From Chamaea fasciata (taxonomy: Eukaryota; Chordata; Aves; Passeriformes; Sylviidae): a stretch of 64,000 nucleotides of DNA. Within the stretch, counting starts at the first letter, position 1, and every line of letters begins with the position of its first letter. The position numbers and the translations under genes are program-made. Positions 26,201-38,737 of this stretch are shown here, one piece after another. The notes under the pieces were generated by a model. It worked only from the letters and a program-made list of their open reading frames with translations, had not been told where the DNA came from and ran no database searches. Location: the NCBI GenBank assembly GCA_029207755.1, contig JARCOQ010000006.1:16280890-16344889 (forward strand). The letters are read 5' to 3'.

Positions 26201-29200
26201 ACTCAACCTGGAGGTCACCTTATCCTTCAGGCCTTTTTCAGCAACCTCCTTTTCAGCCAGTCACTTCTCAAGCATGCAGAGATGCATGGGATTTGGTATG
26301 CTAAATGCAGCTTTCCATAGGTGTAGACCACAGATTTCTCAGGGTAATTTTAGACTGAGGCTCTTCTAATGTTCATGTAAACTGTTGCCTTAAATGAAAA
26401 TAATTCATAGGATGCATTTGGTTTGATCATCCAGTAACTATGAAAACGTTTGATAAAAATGGGGCCCAGTATCAATAATAATGTACCCTGCTGATAGTCC
26501 ATCTGTGCTCATATTATTTTACTTGATATATGTATTACATTTGATAACATTATTATTGGTTTGCCTTGGGGGATTTAAAATAATTTTTTGCAGGTGTGTT
26601 ATTAGTTTGTGGATTGTAGGGGGGAGGTGATGAGAGACTTTTTTGTTGGTTTGTGTTTTGTTGTGGTTGGTTCATTCTTTGTTTTAATTAACTTATTTCT
26701 TATCTAGACAAAGATGTATTATTGCCAAAGTTATTTTATTATCTTCTCTTGCAGCTGGAAAGTAACATCTTCTACAATCATAAGCTCTTTCTTTGGTCCC
26801 TGACTTGACCAATCTCCTTAAATGACTCTGTAGTCTTAAGGATTCAGACACCCATGGAAAGAACATCTTCAGCTTCTGAGTTCCTCAGTGTTACTCTATC
26901 TGCCTGAACTTGAACTATGTCTTTGAGAGGAATGGTTGGCCATTTGGTCTGAGCTACCTTTTCATTACAGGACTTGCAGGTATGTCATGAGCTTAAAACT
27001 GGTATTATGCAGTTTAGTACTTATTTGGGCTTCCTGCTTCCTTGTAAAATAACCTAAATTTTCACGAAAAACATGGCATTCCCTTAACTGGTACCTCAGA
27101 CAAATCAAGCCAGCCTGGAAAAGTCAGAGTGGATTCTTTGTTTATCTTCCATCACTATTACCTGTGAAGGCTTTGACACTTAGACAAGACGTTCTTGAGT
27201 GCTGATTTTCACTTGTAACTTGGTGCATTTCAAATTACACTGTTAAGCTATTCATCCATTTGCTAGAGTAGTATTGTCTCTGCTGCCCTAAAAAGTACTT
27301 AAATTAAAGTTTGAACAATGTATGCGCATATAGAGAATTATAAACTTATGTCTTAAAAATCTCTTTTCAAAATACAACATTTCAATGTATGGCTTTATTT
27401 TTCCTGTGACCTATTAATAAAAATAAAACTTTGGATTTTTCAAAGGGTTTGTATTTGAGTTGTATGTTATGTAAATAATTATAAAGTGTTTGGGAAGTTT
27501 TAGATGGGAATTGCTGTTTCTTAGCTTTACTTTTGGATAATTGGCCGTATTGGCCTTTTCTGTAAGTTCACAGTATCATATGTTCTGGTACAGTTGTCTG
27601 ATTGTTTTATGCAATTTTCTCAAGATTTGCCTTAGACTAACAGTTTGCCTAAACACTAAATAGATTTTGGTAGCTTCTACTAATGTATACAGTTATGTAT
27701 ACATTATTCATATATAATATGAAAGCAGTGCAATTCCCTCAGACTGATAACCTTTATGCTGTTCTTTTCCATTCAGCAGGATTCACATTTAGTTTAAAGA
27801 AACTACTGTTCCCTAGACCATAAGTAATTTTCCCCAATTTTTTCAGTAATTATTCATGAATTTTGTATAAGATGAGGAAGGGAGTACTTTACCCACAGTA
27901 TGATTCTTAGATGTAGTGAAATATGAAGAATTTTTCCGTGTGATTACTGAGTTAGTCCCTTGATTTCAGGACGAGATTTTTTTTTAGTGTTCTTTATTTG
28001 ATTTCCAACTCCTTTATGTTTTTAATTTTGAGATAATTACTTATTTCAGTCTTCAGAGGTTTGGAGGAGCAAACATTCTTTTATAATTTTACTTGGGAAA
28101 TTTTCCTCTTGTGACAGATTTATTATGTTCTTTGGATGGTAGAGCATTTACTTGCTAATGCAAGTTCCTTTTCTTTTACCTGGCACCTGTTTACTGTGTG
28201 GCAAATACTTTCTTTGATAATAAATTCAAATTTTAAATTTAGACCTCCAGAGCCAAAAGTGTATAAAAGCATATGAGACAGAACACAGTCCAAACTACAC
28301 TATTTTTTAAGACTTTCATGCACATGCAGTGTTACTGAACAAACACGGTTGAATGTTCTACTTTTGTTTCTCTGTCTAGTAATCACAAGAAGAAACTCTG
28401 TTGTTTCACAAAGATCTGATTTTTTTGCTTATTATCATGAATAATATTCTTCACCAAATAAAAATTTTAACCATAAGAAATTACAACAGATTAATACGAT
28501 CCTTGTTCTGTATTTCCCCTTAGCAGGAACCTTTGCTTTGATATACAATATGGTGTGAGATTAGTAGACAGAAAGAGACTTGAGGTGCCCCTACTGGAGT
28601 TAATCTTTGAAAAGATAATTCCTGAAAATTTAATATGGCTGCCTTCTATTTGCACTACAGGGAAATCCAATGTATTTTCAATAAATCTTGTAGAATATGG
28701 CTGTGACTTTTGAAGGAATGTTTACATCTGAAGGACAGATGTAAACGTTCTTTATTAAGACAACAGGATTGTTTGATTAAAATGTAGGTATATGATTTTA
28801 TGTTTCATTGAAAAGTAATTCTTGTGGAGATACTTCCAAAATTTTTAGATCCACTAACCCATACGCCTGTGAGAAGTTAATAAAAAACCAAAACCCCTCC
28901 ATGTTGTACCTGGATGAGACTATGTGCTTTAGACTTTTAGACTATAAAAGGAAATAAGACTGTGGATCAAATAAGACTGAAGCAAACTAAATATTCACTG
29001 CTGTGCATTGTAATTTCAAGGTCCATCAAGGACAGGTGGTTCACCTTTAAGAGTACATGAGAAGAGAATGGTAAACAGTGTCAAAATAAAACTCTATTCA
29101 GTACAATGTTTATGGACTGTGCTTGGATACACATGCTTTCTGATCACACATTTTAAAAAAGAGATGTTAGATATTATGGGTATTATCTAGGCTCCTCCTA

Positions 29201-29615
29201 TTCACATTTTTATGGATTGGGAGGGACAAAATAATATACATTAGTGATAAAATTGCAGAGCTGTTTAAAATTATAATGTGCTTTGGTAAGTGGAGCTACA
29301 TGTAGCTAAGAACCTGATTTACATTTTTGGTTCCACATATGCAATCTTCCACTCATTTGCTTCAGTGTAGAAATCATTAGATGACTATAGTCTTATAGCA
29401 CTGGTGTTAGAGCAGAGAACCAATTTCACAGATAACAGAAACTGTGACTATTTTTCCTGTGCAAGTTCTAAGCCCATAAGTTTATGCGGGAGGATGTTGG
29501 TGGCTGGTTATTGTTCATTAGCCTAGCTGTTTAATTGATTGGATCTTCTGTGAGACTCCTGCCTCACCTGTAGATCTATTACTATAGAAAAGTGAAACTC
29601 ACGTTGACATCAGGG
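20257..29615. other. Intergenic, no gene seen
   Basis: More than 9 kb of AT-rich DNA without a recognisable transposon or coding segment. Only two local features stand out: a homeodomain-like motif cluster at about 21540-21585 and a strong hairpin at 28713-28753. Short frames such as 26051-26320 and 23329-23520 lack any known similarity. Confidence 0.55.
28713..28753 (+). other. Strong inverted repeat / hairpin
   Basis: The arm TTTACATCTG (28721-28730) is followed by loop AAGGA and its exact reverse complement CAGATGTAAA (28736-28745). Pairing extends outward to 18 pairs counting two G·T wobbles, then breaks at 28712/28754. It is shorter than a normal microRNA precursor stem. Function is unknown. 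Confidence 0.75.
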
Positions 29616-29619
29616 ACTT

Positions 29620-30895
29620 AATTTTCACACCTTTGAGGAACAGGGACTGCTTTAAAGAGAAGGAATCTATCTGACCAAGTGAGATTAAAGTGTCTTTGCC
29701 AATAGACTGGCCTACCTCGTGAAGAGAGTTTTAAACTGGGAGTGAAAAAGAGAGAGATGATGCCCATTTCAGTAAGAAAGTGGTGAACAGGGTTGGCTAT
29801 CAAAGAGTGCGAGTGTGGACAAGTGAAATTTCTTAATCAAAAAACCAGCACTGGAAAGTGGGCCATCCCAAGTGTCACACACAAAGGAAATACTTCTGCC
29901 CTTTTCTCAGGAAATCAGAATGAATGGAGGCCATCTGACATGCCTGTACACTAATGCACACCCCTCATGTGAGCAAACAACTGAGATGCGTCAGGTTCTG
30001 CCTGTGAAAGTGTGATCAGGATTAGCCAGCAGAACAGAGTCAGTGAAAGCTGTCTGCTACCAGCTGCCTGATCAGGGAGAAGTAGATGAGGCTTTCTTCA
30101 GATAATTGGGGGAAGCCTCACATTCTCAAGTCCAGATCCTCATGGGGACCTTTAACAAACCACCTGAGAACTGCTGGAGCATTCCCAGAACACAAATAGT
30201 TTCCAGAACATGAGCAATTCAGGTCTTCACCACTACATGCTGGGGGCCAACTGGCCACAAGCAGCTTTGCAGAAAAGGATCTGGGGGTTCTGGAGAGAAA
30301 AAAGTTGATGATGAGCCAGCGATGGCAGTGTGTCTTTTAGCAAGAGGGGTCTAAGAGTATCCTAACAGAGTCCACAACAAAAAAAGTTGATGGCTGGGTA
30401 AGGTAGATCCTTCGACTTTAACCATACCTGGAGTGCTGTGCCCAGTGCTGCACTCCTTGTGTCAGGAGAGATGTGGACACAGCGAATAAAGTCCAAAGAA
30501 GACCCATGGAAATGATTAAGAGCTTGGACCATTGGTTATGTAAGGAGAGGATGAGAGGGCTAACACTGTACAGTGTGGAGGAGGATAAGCACAGGGAACC
30601 TTATTGGTATGTGTAAATACATCACAGGATGGAAATAGGGTATGGGGTCAAATACTTCTCAGGGAATGGACAGGAGGCAATGGTCACAAAACAAACTACA
30701 AAAAAAAAATTGTTTAAATGGAGGAAGTTACCATTTTTCACTGTAATGATAACCAAACACTGGAGCAAGTTGCCCAGAAAGGTTGTGAAGACATTAAAAA
30801 CCTGACTGGGCATGTTCCCAGGCTAACTGCTCTAGATGACCATTCTTGAGCAGAGGGACTAGATAGTTTCCAGAGGTGTCATCCATCATCCACTG
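29620..30895 (+). mobile_element. CR1 LINE, internally deleted and decayed
   Basis: Three CR1 blocks lie in order on the plus strand. At about 29690-29790 there is the 5'-proximal block with 'ccaatagactggcctacct' and 'gttttaaactgggagtg'. At about 30100-30180 a frame reads LGEASHSQVQILMGTFN and then KPPENCW, which corresponds to the endonuclease motif GDFN-x-P-x-x-CW, with the Asp changed to Thr. From about 30225 the frame equivalent to 'EKDLGVL' begins the C-terminal part of ORF2, followed by 'ctggagtgctgtgcccagtgctg', 'agttgcccagaaaggttgtg' and the 3' end near 30890. The whole reverse transcriptase core is missing between the last two blocks. Stops and frameshifts are frequent, so no protein is made. 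Outer boundaries are approximate. Confidence 0.75.
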
Positions 30896-31017
30896 TTTGG
30901 TGACTTTATGAAGATAATTCTTTGCAGAAAATGGAAGAATATATCTTGGCATTGTTTGTTTTGCAATCTCATAATCTGAGATAAACTTGCTAAAAATTAT
31001 ACTTCATTTCCCAGGGA

Positions 31018-31084
31018 AAAAAACAAAACCAAAAACAAACAAACAAAACAACCAACCGAACAAACAAAACCCCCCAAACAAACC
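31018..31084 (+). repeat. A/C low-complexity tract
   Basis: About 67 bases of AAACAAAACC/CAAACAAACA words. There is almost no G or T. Confidence 0.8.
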
Positions 31085-34000
31085 TACTCAGAATGAAAAG
31101 GTTAAATGAATATACAATCTTTATTGAAAAGTTGTGAAACCATAAACTGAAATATGTAAATACATACATAAACATATAGCTACAGCTGTACAGTAAATAT
31201 TAGCAGGCTTTAGTGTATTTTCAGCAAAGCATCATGTGGGTTACCATGAATTACTTAAGGCTGTGTCTCAAGATATAAATAAGGCAGGGATCTAACTTTG
31301 TTTCACAACTAAAACATTTCCCGTTCCTAGGAGACTGTGTGCAGAGATTAAGCACCTACATAATTTAAAGGAGGAGAGGTAGTTCCATTGGTTTATGTAG
31401 GTTACTTAATAAAAGTCACATCTAGGCATGTTTATAAACTAAAACTTGTTCAAAATCACAAATACATCATCTTGCCTTGCTCTATAAATTACTATTTTTT
31501 CCTCCTATCACAAAATTTCTTGCTGCTAATTCTTTAAAAATTCATTTCCACATTTTTTAATAAATCATCCTAAATACCTTTTCTTAAAATATACATACCA
31601 ATTTTAAGTACAATAAATCTGATTTCAAGAAGGTAAACTGTTACAAAAATCCAGTCTCAGTTGATTATTTCCCTTGTCTCCCTGTGCTTAGAAGAAAATA
31701 CTGTGTGGAGATTACAGCTTTGTAGAGCTCAAAATTACAATAAAGAGTTTCATTCATTATATGTAAAAGCAAATCACAAACTAATGGTGCAAACTTACAC
31801 AGTTTTAATATGCTTCATTCACAATAATACATTTTTCCCTATAAGCTAATTTAAATTTCTGCAAGCATCATGTTTAGTTTTACATCATTTTTCTTTCAAA
31901 TCTAGCATTTAATTAAGGCTAGCAGCAAATTTTAACTCAAGTAGTAGATTTTAATCTATTAATAACACTCCAAAGAGAATAACTTAAACAGATAAGGTTT
32001 AGAAAAATACGAATAAAATACAAAAATCCAAGATATCTTGGGTTTGATAAATAAAAACTAAAGAAGAAAAAAAGCATGAAAATAATTGTGGGTGGCATTT
32101 ATGTCCTGACTGTTTTCAATAAGTCAGTTGACTGCAAATGTACCTATATTTATATGGAAAGGTACCTATTTTTATATGGAAATGTTTATATGTGTGTGTA
32201 TTTGCATTAAGTCAGTCAAAACAACTTTGTCTTAAAAAAAAACAAGAATGGGAAAAAAGTTTCCCTTTAATGTTCTCTTGCACTGCAGTAATATTTATGC
32301 AGTATTTCACTGCTGAAAACTACCCAAGACCAGCTTTGAAACTAAATTGCTGACCTGTATTAAATAAATTTTTTTCTCAAGCAAACTGTCCCCCTATTTG
32401 TGTCCTTCAAAGTAAAATTTGCCATTCTGAATGCATATGCATAGCTAATTAGCCATTGCCATGTGTAAAACTTTGTTTCACTGTTGTTCAGTTCAAATCT
32501 TTAAAAATGTGTATTAATGAGTAAAATTTGTTTTGTTTACTGCTGGCTTTCCTTGGAGCCAGCAGTTGTGAAACCCTGTTTTGCTCTTTACTGTGAACCT
32601 TGCCAAAAATGTTAGTCTGCAATAGTGCCAGGGCTTTCATAGCTGATGGACTGAAAATCTGTTTTCCTACTAAAACAGAAATAATCACAAATGCTGAATC
32701 CTGAGGCTTTAAAACAGATATTACAACTTCATTGCAAGGATCAAAGCAGCCTTACTTTGTAAATTTGATTAAGTTGCATTTGACAGGAAGTGATTGTAAA
32801 TAAAATATGTTTTGAAAAAATGTATGGGTGGAATACTTGCTTTAAGTCACCTTTCTCTTTTCTTCAAATCCTTTGTGCACCATTGGGATGAAAAGAAGGA
32901 AATGAGTTTCCCAACCATTTAAGCCCAATGCCCAGCAAAGGTTCTTTGGTAACAACAGCTTGCCCAACAGGAATGGTAAGGATAGTTTTCTTTGCACCAG
33001 CTAAGTGTTGAACCAACAAACATTGAACCCCATGTGCTGCTAGCATCCTTACTGAGATAGATGAGATTCCTAGAAACCTTATGTCTAGCAGTAGGTATTA
33101 CCATATGGCTCACAGTGAAGTGCAAGAATTCTGTAATGCAGTGATGGAATAATCTGCTCATATGAGAAGCTTTCTCTGAGCATTTGCAAGAGCATGTTCT
33201 TGGTATGAGTTCCTGTGAGTTCTGCTAAATAATTTATTTTAGTGGCATCATCTTGGAAAGGCTTCACAAAATAGATGAAGTGAAAAAAAAGGAAAAAAGT
33301 CTTTAAGAGAAAGATACTACATCTGTAAATGACTACACCTAGAAAAAAAAAAAGAAAGCTTCCTGAAGGGAAAATCATGCTTTTATATGTAACAGAGGAA
33401 ATGAAGAGAGGTGCTGTGTAAAAGCAATAAACAATAAAGAAGTGTTCTTTTGTCTGTTTTAAGTGTGAAAGAGAAAAAATTCTAAGACAAGAATGCTAAG
33501 ACCACATTATTATTCTGTGTGTAACGATTAAAACACGTATATAGCCTGTGATTAGTTATGAGCATATTTTTGAAGAAAGAAATGCATTTTGATGTGGAAT
33601 CTCTGAATAAAGCTGAAAAGTTTGTTTATTCTAATAAACATTTATATAGAAGAACTGCAAAAGTCCATAAGAAGACAATTAGTTGATGATTTAACTCATG
33701 GCTCTCTTAAGTGACTCTTATTTCTGTTGTTTCTTCTGACACAGTTCTCTGCATTTTATCAGACTTGTTATCATTAAAATTCTGGAAAATGTAGATAAAA
33801 ATGTTTTTGAATAATTAATTTTTATTCACAGCATTTTAAAATAACCTCTTACAAAGAACCTTTTTAATTCAAACGTGCTCCAGCTCTTCAATTAGTAAAT
33901 TACTATGACCAAAAGTACAGTAGAAAAAAAGTAATCTATTTTTCTGGATCAACTGAAGAATTTGGAAATGGCTTTCTTAACTATTGTACCCATACCTATT

Positions 34001-34322
34001 GTTACATGGTTGATGATTTTTAGCTATCCAGCCCCAATTAATATTAATAGGGAAGCAATAGGATTAATTCGTTACAGTTATAAGCTACCTCAGAAAATTT
34101 ACACCAATGGGGAAAATGAAGCAGGAGAAATTAATTCTGTCACTCTTGTTCTCTTCATGAGCAAAAACCCAGAAAGGATCACAACATAGAACTGTACCCT
34201 TCAGGAGAAAGAGGTACTCCAGTAAAATACTAAGGTTGCTGTCAAATGTCACATAAACCTTAATTAATCAGACATAATCTAACCCTTTAAATTAGACACC
34301 TGAGGTAGGAGATTATTTCAGT

Positions 34323-34338
34323 GTAGGAGTACTCCTAC
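34323..34338. repeat. 16-base perfect palindrome
   Basis: GTAGGAGTACTCCTAC equals its own reverse complement. About one such palindrome is expected by chance in a window of this size, so no function is claimed. Confidence 0.8.
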
Positions 34339-37300
34339 GCTTCCCCTGTAGTCAATGAAGAAGGAAAGGCATCACTGAAACATGACTCAGGTTTCAGATA
34401 AGATGACTCACTGTGAAGTCATGTATTTCACTTTTTGTTAACTGTTTAAGAAGCACCAGTGTTGTAAATTTGTTGTCTGAAAGTAGATGAGAGAAATCCC
34501 TTAAGTATCTAGTCAGTCAATGAAAAGAGCTGAGCCTTTCCACAGGATGATTCCTCCTACTCTGGGAAAGATCTCCAAGACACACTCTAGAAGTGCTTAA
34601 CTCCCTGCAGCTGTGCTATTGAGGCCTAGATGATTCGTTTAGGCTCTAGTAATACTGCATGTTAAATAGCTAAAGTTAGGCGGGGCTGATCTTCCCCTTA
34701 AACTAGTTTCTTACCCAAGTACTTCACTGGGAAAGCTGAAGCTAAGGGGAATGAACCTCACACACAATCAAAGTGCTAGAGTGCGATTATTTTGTTGGTT
34801 TAAGAGAGCCATCCACAGTGAATGTTGAGTTTCTGAGGGTCACGCATATTCTTTCATTTTCTCAAATATTCAAGTGTGTCTATAATACCAGGAGAGTGAA
34901 AGCTTAAAAACTAGGGTATTCAAAGTATTCAGGCCTCTATAAACATAGCTGCTTGTAAGAGACATCCTTAATCACCTCTCTGCTGCTTTAGTCTAAATGA
35001 CCTTTCAAAATGTGGCTCCATGTGGCCAATTAATGCCCTTACATTTTTTCCTCTACCATTTTCTTTAACTTTATAGCTTTTGAATTAAAATTGAGCTATA
35101 ACTGAGTTATACTGACAGATATAAATCAGACAGTTGAGAAACAAAATCTCTCCTGTACGAAATTCTAAAATATCTTTTAATTGTTTCTTCACTGAAGGCA
35201 ATCTTCTTTCCCCTTCTCAGGCAAACAACATACATATCCTCCTAACACAGCGCTGTGACAGGTGTAGGGCTTCAATGTTGTCAGTTATAATCCTTTATAT
35301 GTCACACCTTCAATCATGCAATGGGCCATGCATTTTAAACAGAAGTCTGTTTTCTAGTCTGTGGCAACAGAGTGCCAGGACATACACTGTACAACCATAT
35401 GGGTGTCTCTTTGCAGGACATATGTTGTACATCCTTAGGCAGTAAAGCAATTAACAAGCAACTGTAAAGTAAATGTGATCTCCTCTGAAAAGCTCCAGAG
35501 CAGCTTTCAGTTTTTACAATTATATTGCTAATTTATGCCGTGAAGAGTTTCAGAATGTCAGAAGCAGGTATAGAGATAATAAATGAAAGCCACACTAAGA
35601 AGTAAATACAGGTTTATTTTCAGCAACAATTCTAGTATTTTTTATGTTAGTAAAGCGTTATGAAACTGAAAATGGTCAAAAAGGTAGTAACATTCATAAG
35701 TAAACTATAAGTAGTAATATACATAAGTATATAAAGACACAGTAGATGAAAAAGATCGTTTAATATTTTTATGACAAAGCAGAATGCAATCATTATGATC
35801 AACAGCATGTTTTTCTTGTTGGCCAATGTTTATACAGAACACCATAGGAGAAAATTATTTTTATTTTGCATTTTCTACTGCTGTGGTGAAATCTACTGTT
35901 GAGCCTGCTGGTGGTCACAGGTCAGCAGAGGCAGAGTTGCCACTGCTCTGTGTGCCCAGCTCTGCTCAACAGTGGCTACTTTGCAGCTGACTCAAGCTCA
36001 CAGACACAAATAGATCCTCCTGGTAACTGACCCTGGACCAGTCTCTCCTACTTCCTCCAGCAGTCAATTCTCAAACCTTCTTGTCTTTCCAGTGTCCAGC
36101 TCTTGGAACTTCCTCTGAATAACTGTGCTGGTGAATAATTATGTGCTATACAAAATTAACTATCATTGATTTCCAATCTGACAACTTTAACTTCAGCTGA
36201 ATATGCTATTTTCTTTTGTTAGAAAAGAAGCTCACAGTATGCCTTTTTTCACACTACTCATTATTTTTCTCCTATTTTACTACAAATTTTTAATGCATTG
36301 TTTTCTATGTTGGCAATCTTTTCACCATACTTCATGTACATTTTTTCATGCTCTTTATTACTACTGTTAGCTTTCTCTTAATGTTTTCTAACATGTAGTT
36401 GGGAAGCTTGAGATCAAATATTCTTATCATGTGAGCCAACACAGCATCTCACATGCAACTGAGCAGAAAAAACATAAAAAATTAGAAATGTATCATTTCA
36501 CCTCTAGGAAAAGCATGGTATAGAAACCAGATCATCTGAAAGATGAAAAATAAGATTCAGTGACTGATATTACGGCTTGGTGATAAAGTAGATGTTATCC
36601 ACTGATTTGCTCTGTCTGTTGCAGTGACGGAAAAAGCCAGTATTCAGGCTGTGAGAAGCCTTTTATACCCAAGGGGTGCAGAGTACAAAAGGTTAATGAC
36701 AGGAAAGGTGAATGAAATAGGTGCTTCTTTTTTATGTGTTTGAAGCTTAAAAAACCCCAAAGAACAGACTTGCTAGACTCACTAGCTTCGCTCGTTCTGA
36801 TACTGGATTTTATTTTTGGAAAAACTTTTGTCTTTCAGACTTCTAATTTGCCCTCCTCAACCACAGGATATACACAAAGTGTTGAAAGTCACTCCTAATG
36901 TTAGCCACATTGGCAGCAGAACAACACAGACTAGGAACAGTTTATAACTTTCAATTAAAATAGCTGTTCTTCTACAGATCCTTTTGTACTTCGAGAAAAA
37001 CCTCCTTTGTGGTGCTCTGAGGCTTTGCTCCCTGTGATATCCCTGGTAACACAGAACACTGACAATTTCCCACATTTTATTGTCTGTGAGTGTGCAATCA
37101 TGGCACCTGAAGGTCCCTGTCAGCAGATTCACACCTCTAGGTGCCCAAACACCCAGATCAGATGAATGGTACCTGGAAAACCAACCTACTAATGACTGCA
37201 TTAAGGGAGATCTCACTTTATAAGCTTTGCTTTCTGACATGTTTATTTTTCTAGACTTCTCAGATATAGCTTAGAAATAACTTTGATTCTAACTTCATAT

Positions 37301-38600
37301 AATTAATGTCTAACTGCACAACAAAAATACTTAGCTTCCTCTCTATTTTGAGCCATCTTATGCTATTTAAAGAAAATACTTCTGTGTATGAGGAAAAAGT
37401 ATTTACTCCAAAATCAAAAACATGTTTCCACATGGGTGTTCCAGGGTTCTTCTGGGTTGCCAGTTTTAGAAATATTTTGGCTGAAAATTATGCTGTGGCC
37501 TTCGTGAGGTTTTTAAATTATCAAAATACTTTAGCATTTTTTCCATGTTTTAGTATTTCTTTTTACACGTCATTTTTCCTTTAATTTTATTTTACTTTAT
37601 GGCTTTAATGTAGCTTCTTACAAAGTTTCCATTTAAAATAAAAAATTTAAAGTGAAAAACTGACTACTACAAAACAGTTTTATAGATTTCTTTGCTAGTG
37701 AAATGTCTGAAATGCACATGAATTTCAACAGCTAGAAATTAGGCTAAGTACTCTGAAGAAATCCTATTTCCATGAAAGACAACAAGATTTTTACCACTGC
37801 CTTCAATAAAGCCAAGAACTATCTATATCCTTCTGTGTTATAACCCTGAAACACTCCTGTTAAACTAAGAAGAACTGCACTTATGTTTGAGGAATAGAAG
37901 TATGTTGCATAATATTTATTCAATCTTGTTTAATCTTTATTAAATGAGGAATAAAAATTAACCTAATCACTCATTTAGATGGTTTGCTGACTTTAGTTGG
38001 TTTGAAATGGGCAGTATGAAGTATAACTGGAATAGGCAAAAGAGAGCTATGGACAAGAGCAGTCTTTTCTGTGTGTTTCCTAAGACTCTGTAACACTTGG
38101 CTCAGCTTTTTCTTCTCTAATGCCAGGGAGTTCTTGAGCTAAGCAAGGAGTTCCTATTTTTTTTTTTCTTCTGGAAAGTCTATTAAAAATATTTTTCCAT
38201 CTCCTCTTCCAGCTACATCTTTGGTCTCTCTTCCTTATCTTCTTCCATTATTTAGTTCTTATTTTTGTTTTTCTGTCTTTCTAATATCACTCCTTACTCA
38301 TCAGTCCTGACAGCTGAGGATTTAATGTCATTGTCTTTGAAGCTACAGGGAAAATGCATCATTTATATTTATAAGCAAAAACAATGATCTGTTTTACACT
38401 ACATATCTTCTTTTACCTGAAGTCTAATTACTTACTTCTGTTTAACAATTTGATGCCCCTTTGCCTCCTTAGCTGAATCAACAGTGGTCTGCCAGGACAG
38501 CTCATAAAAGCAAAACATGAGTAGATGAAAAGAGAATGAGGTATGTCAAATTTCCATAGGAGTGAGATTTAGATGGATTCTATGATTAGCAGATGATGAG

Positions 38601-38737
38601 CATGTTGGTTGTTTGCTTGGGTGTTTTGTGGTTTTTTTTGTTTTGTTTTTGGGAGGTTTTTTGTTTGTTTTGTTTTTGTTTTTGTTTTGGTTTGGTTTGG
38701 GTTTTTTGTGTTGTTAGGTTTTGTTTTGCTTTTTTGG
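38601..38737 (+). repeat. G/T low-complexity tract
   Basis: About 135 bases dominated by TTTTG, GGTTT and GTTTGTTT words. The lysine/glutamine-rich minus-strand frame over it is a composition artefact. Confidence 0.85.

Noticed and set aside
34323..34338. 16-bp palindrome GTAGGAGTACTCCTAC as an operator-like site
   Set aside because: About one such palindrome is expected by chance in 64 kb, and nothing around it supports function.
36857..37240. 127-codon minus-strand frame
   Set aside because: No recognisable domain, no CpG or promoter context, no visible splice partners; a chance frame is expected at this length.
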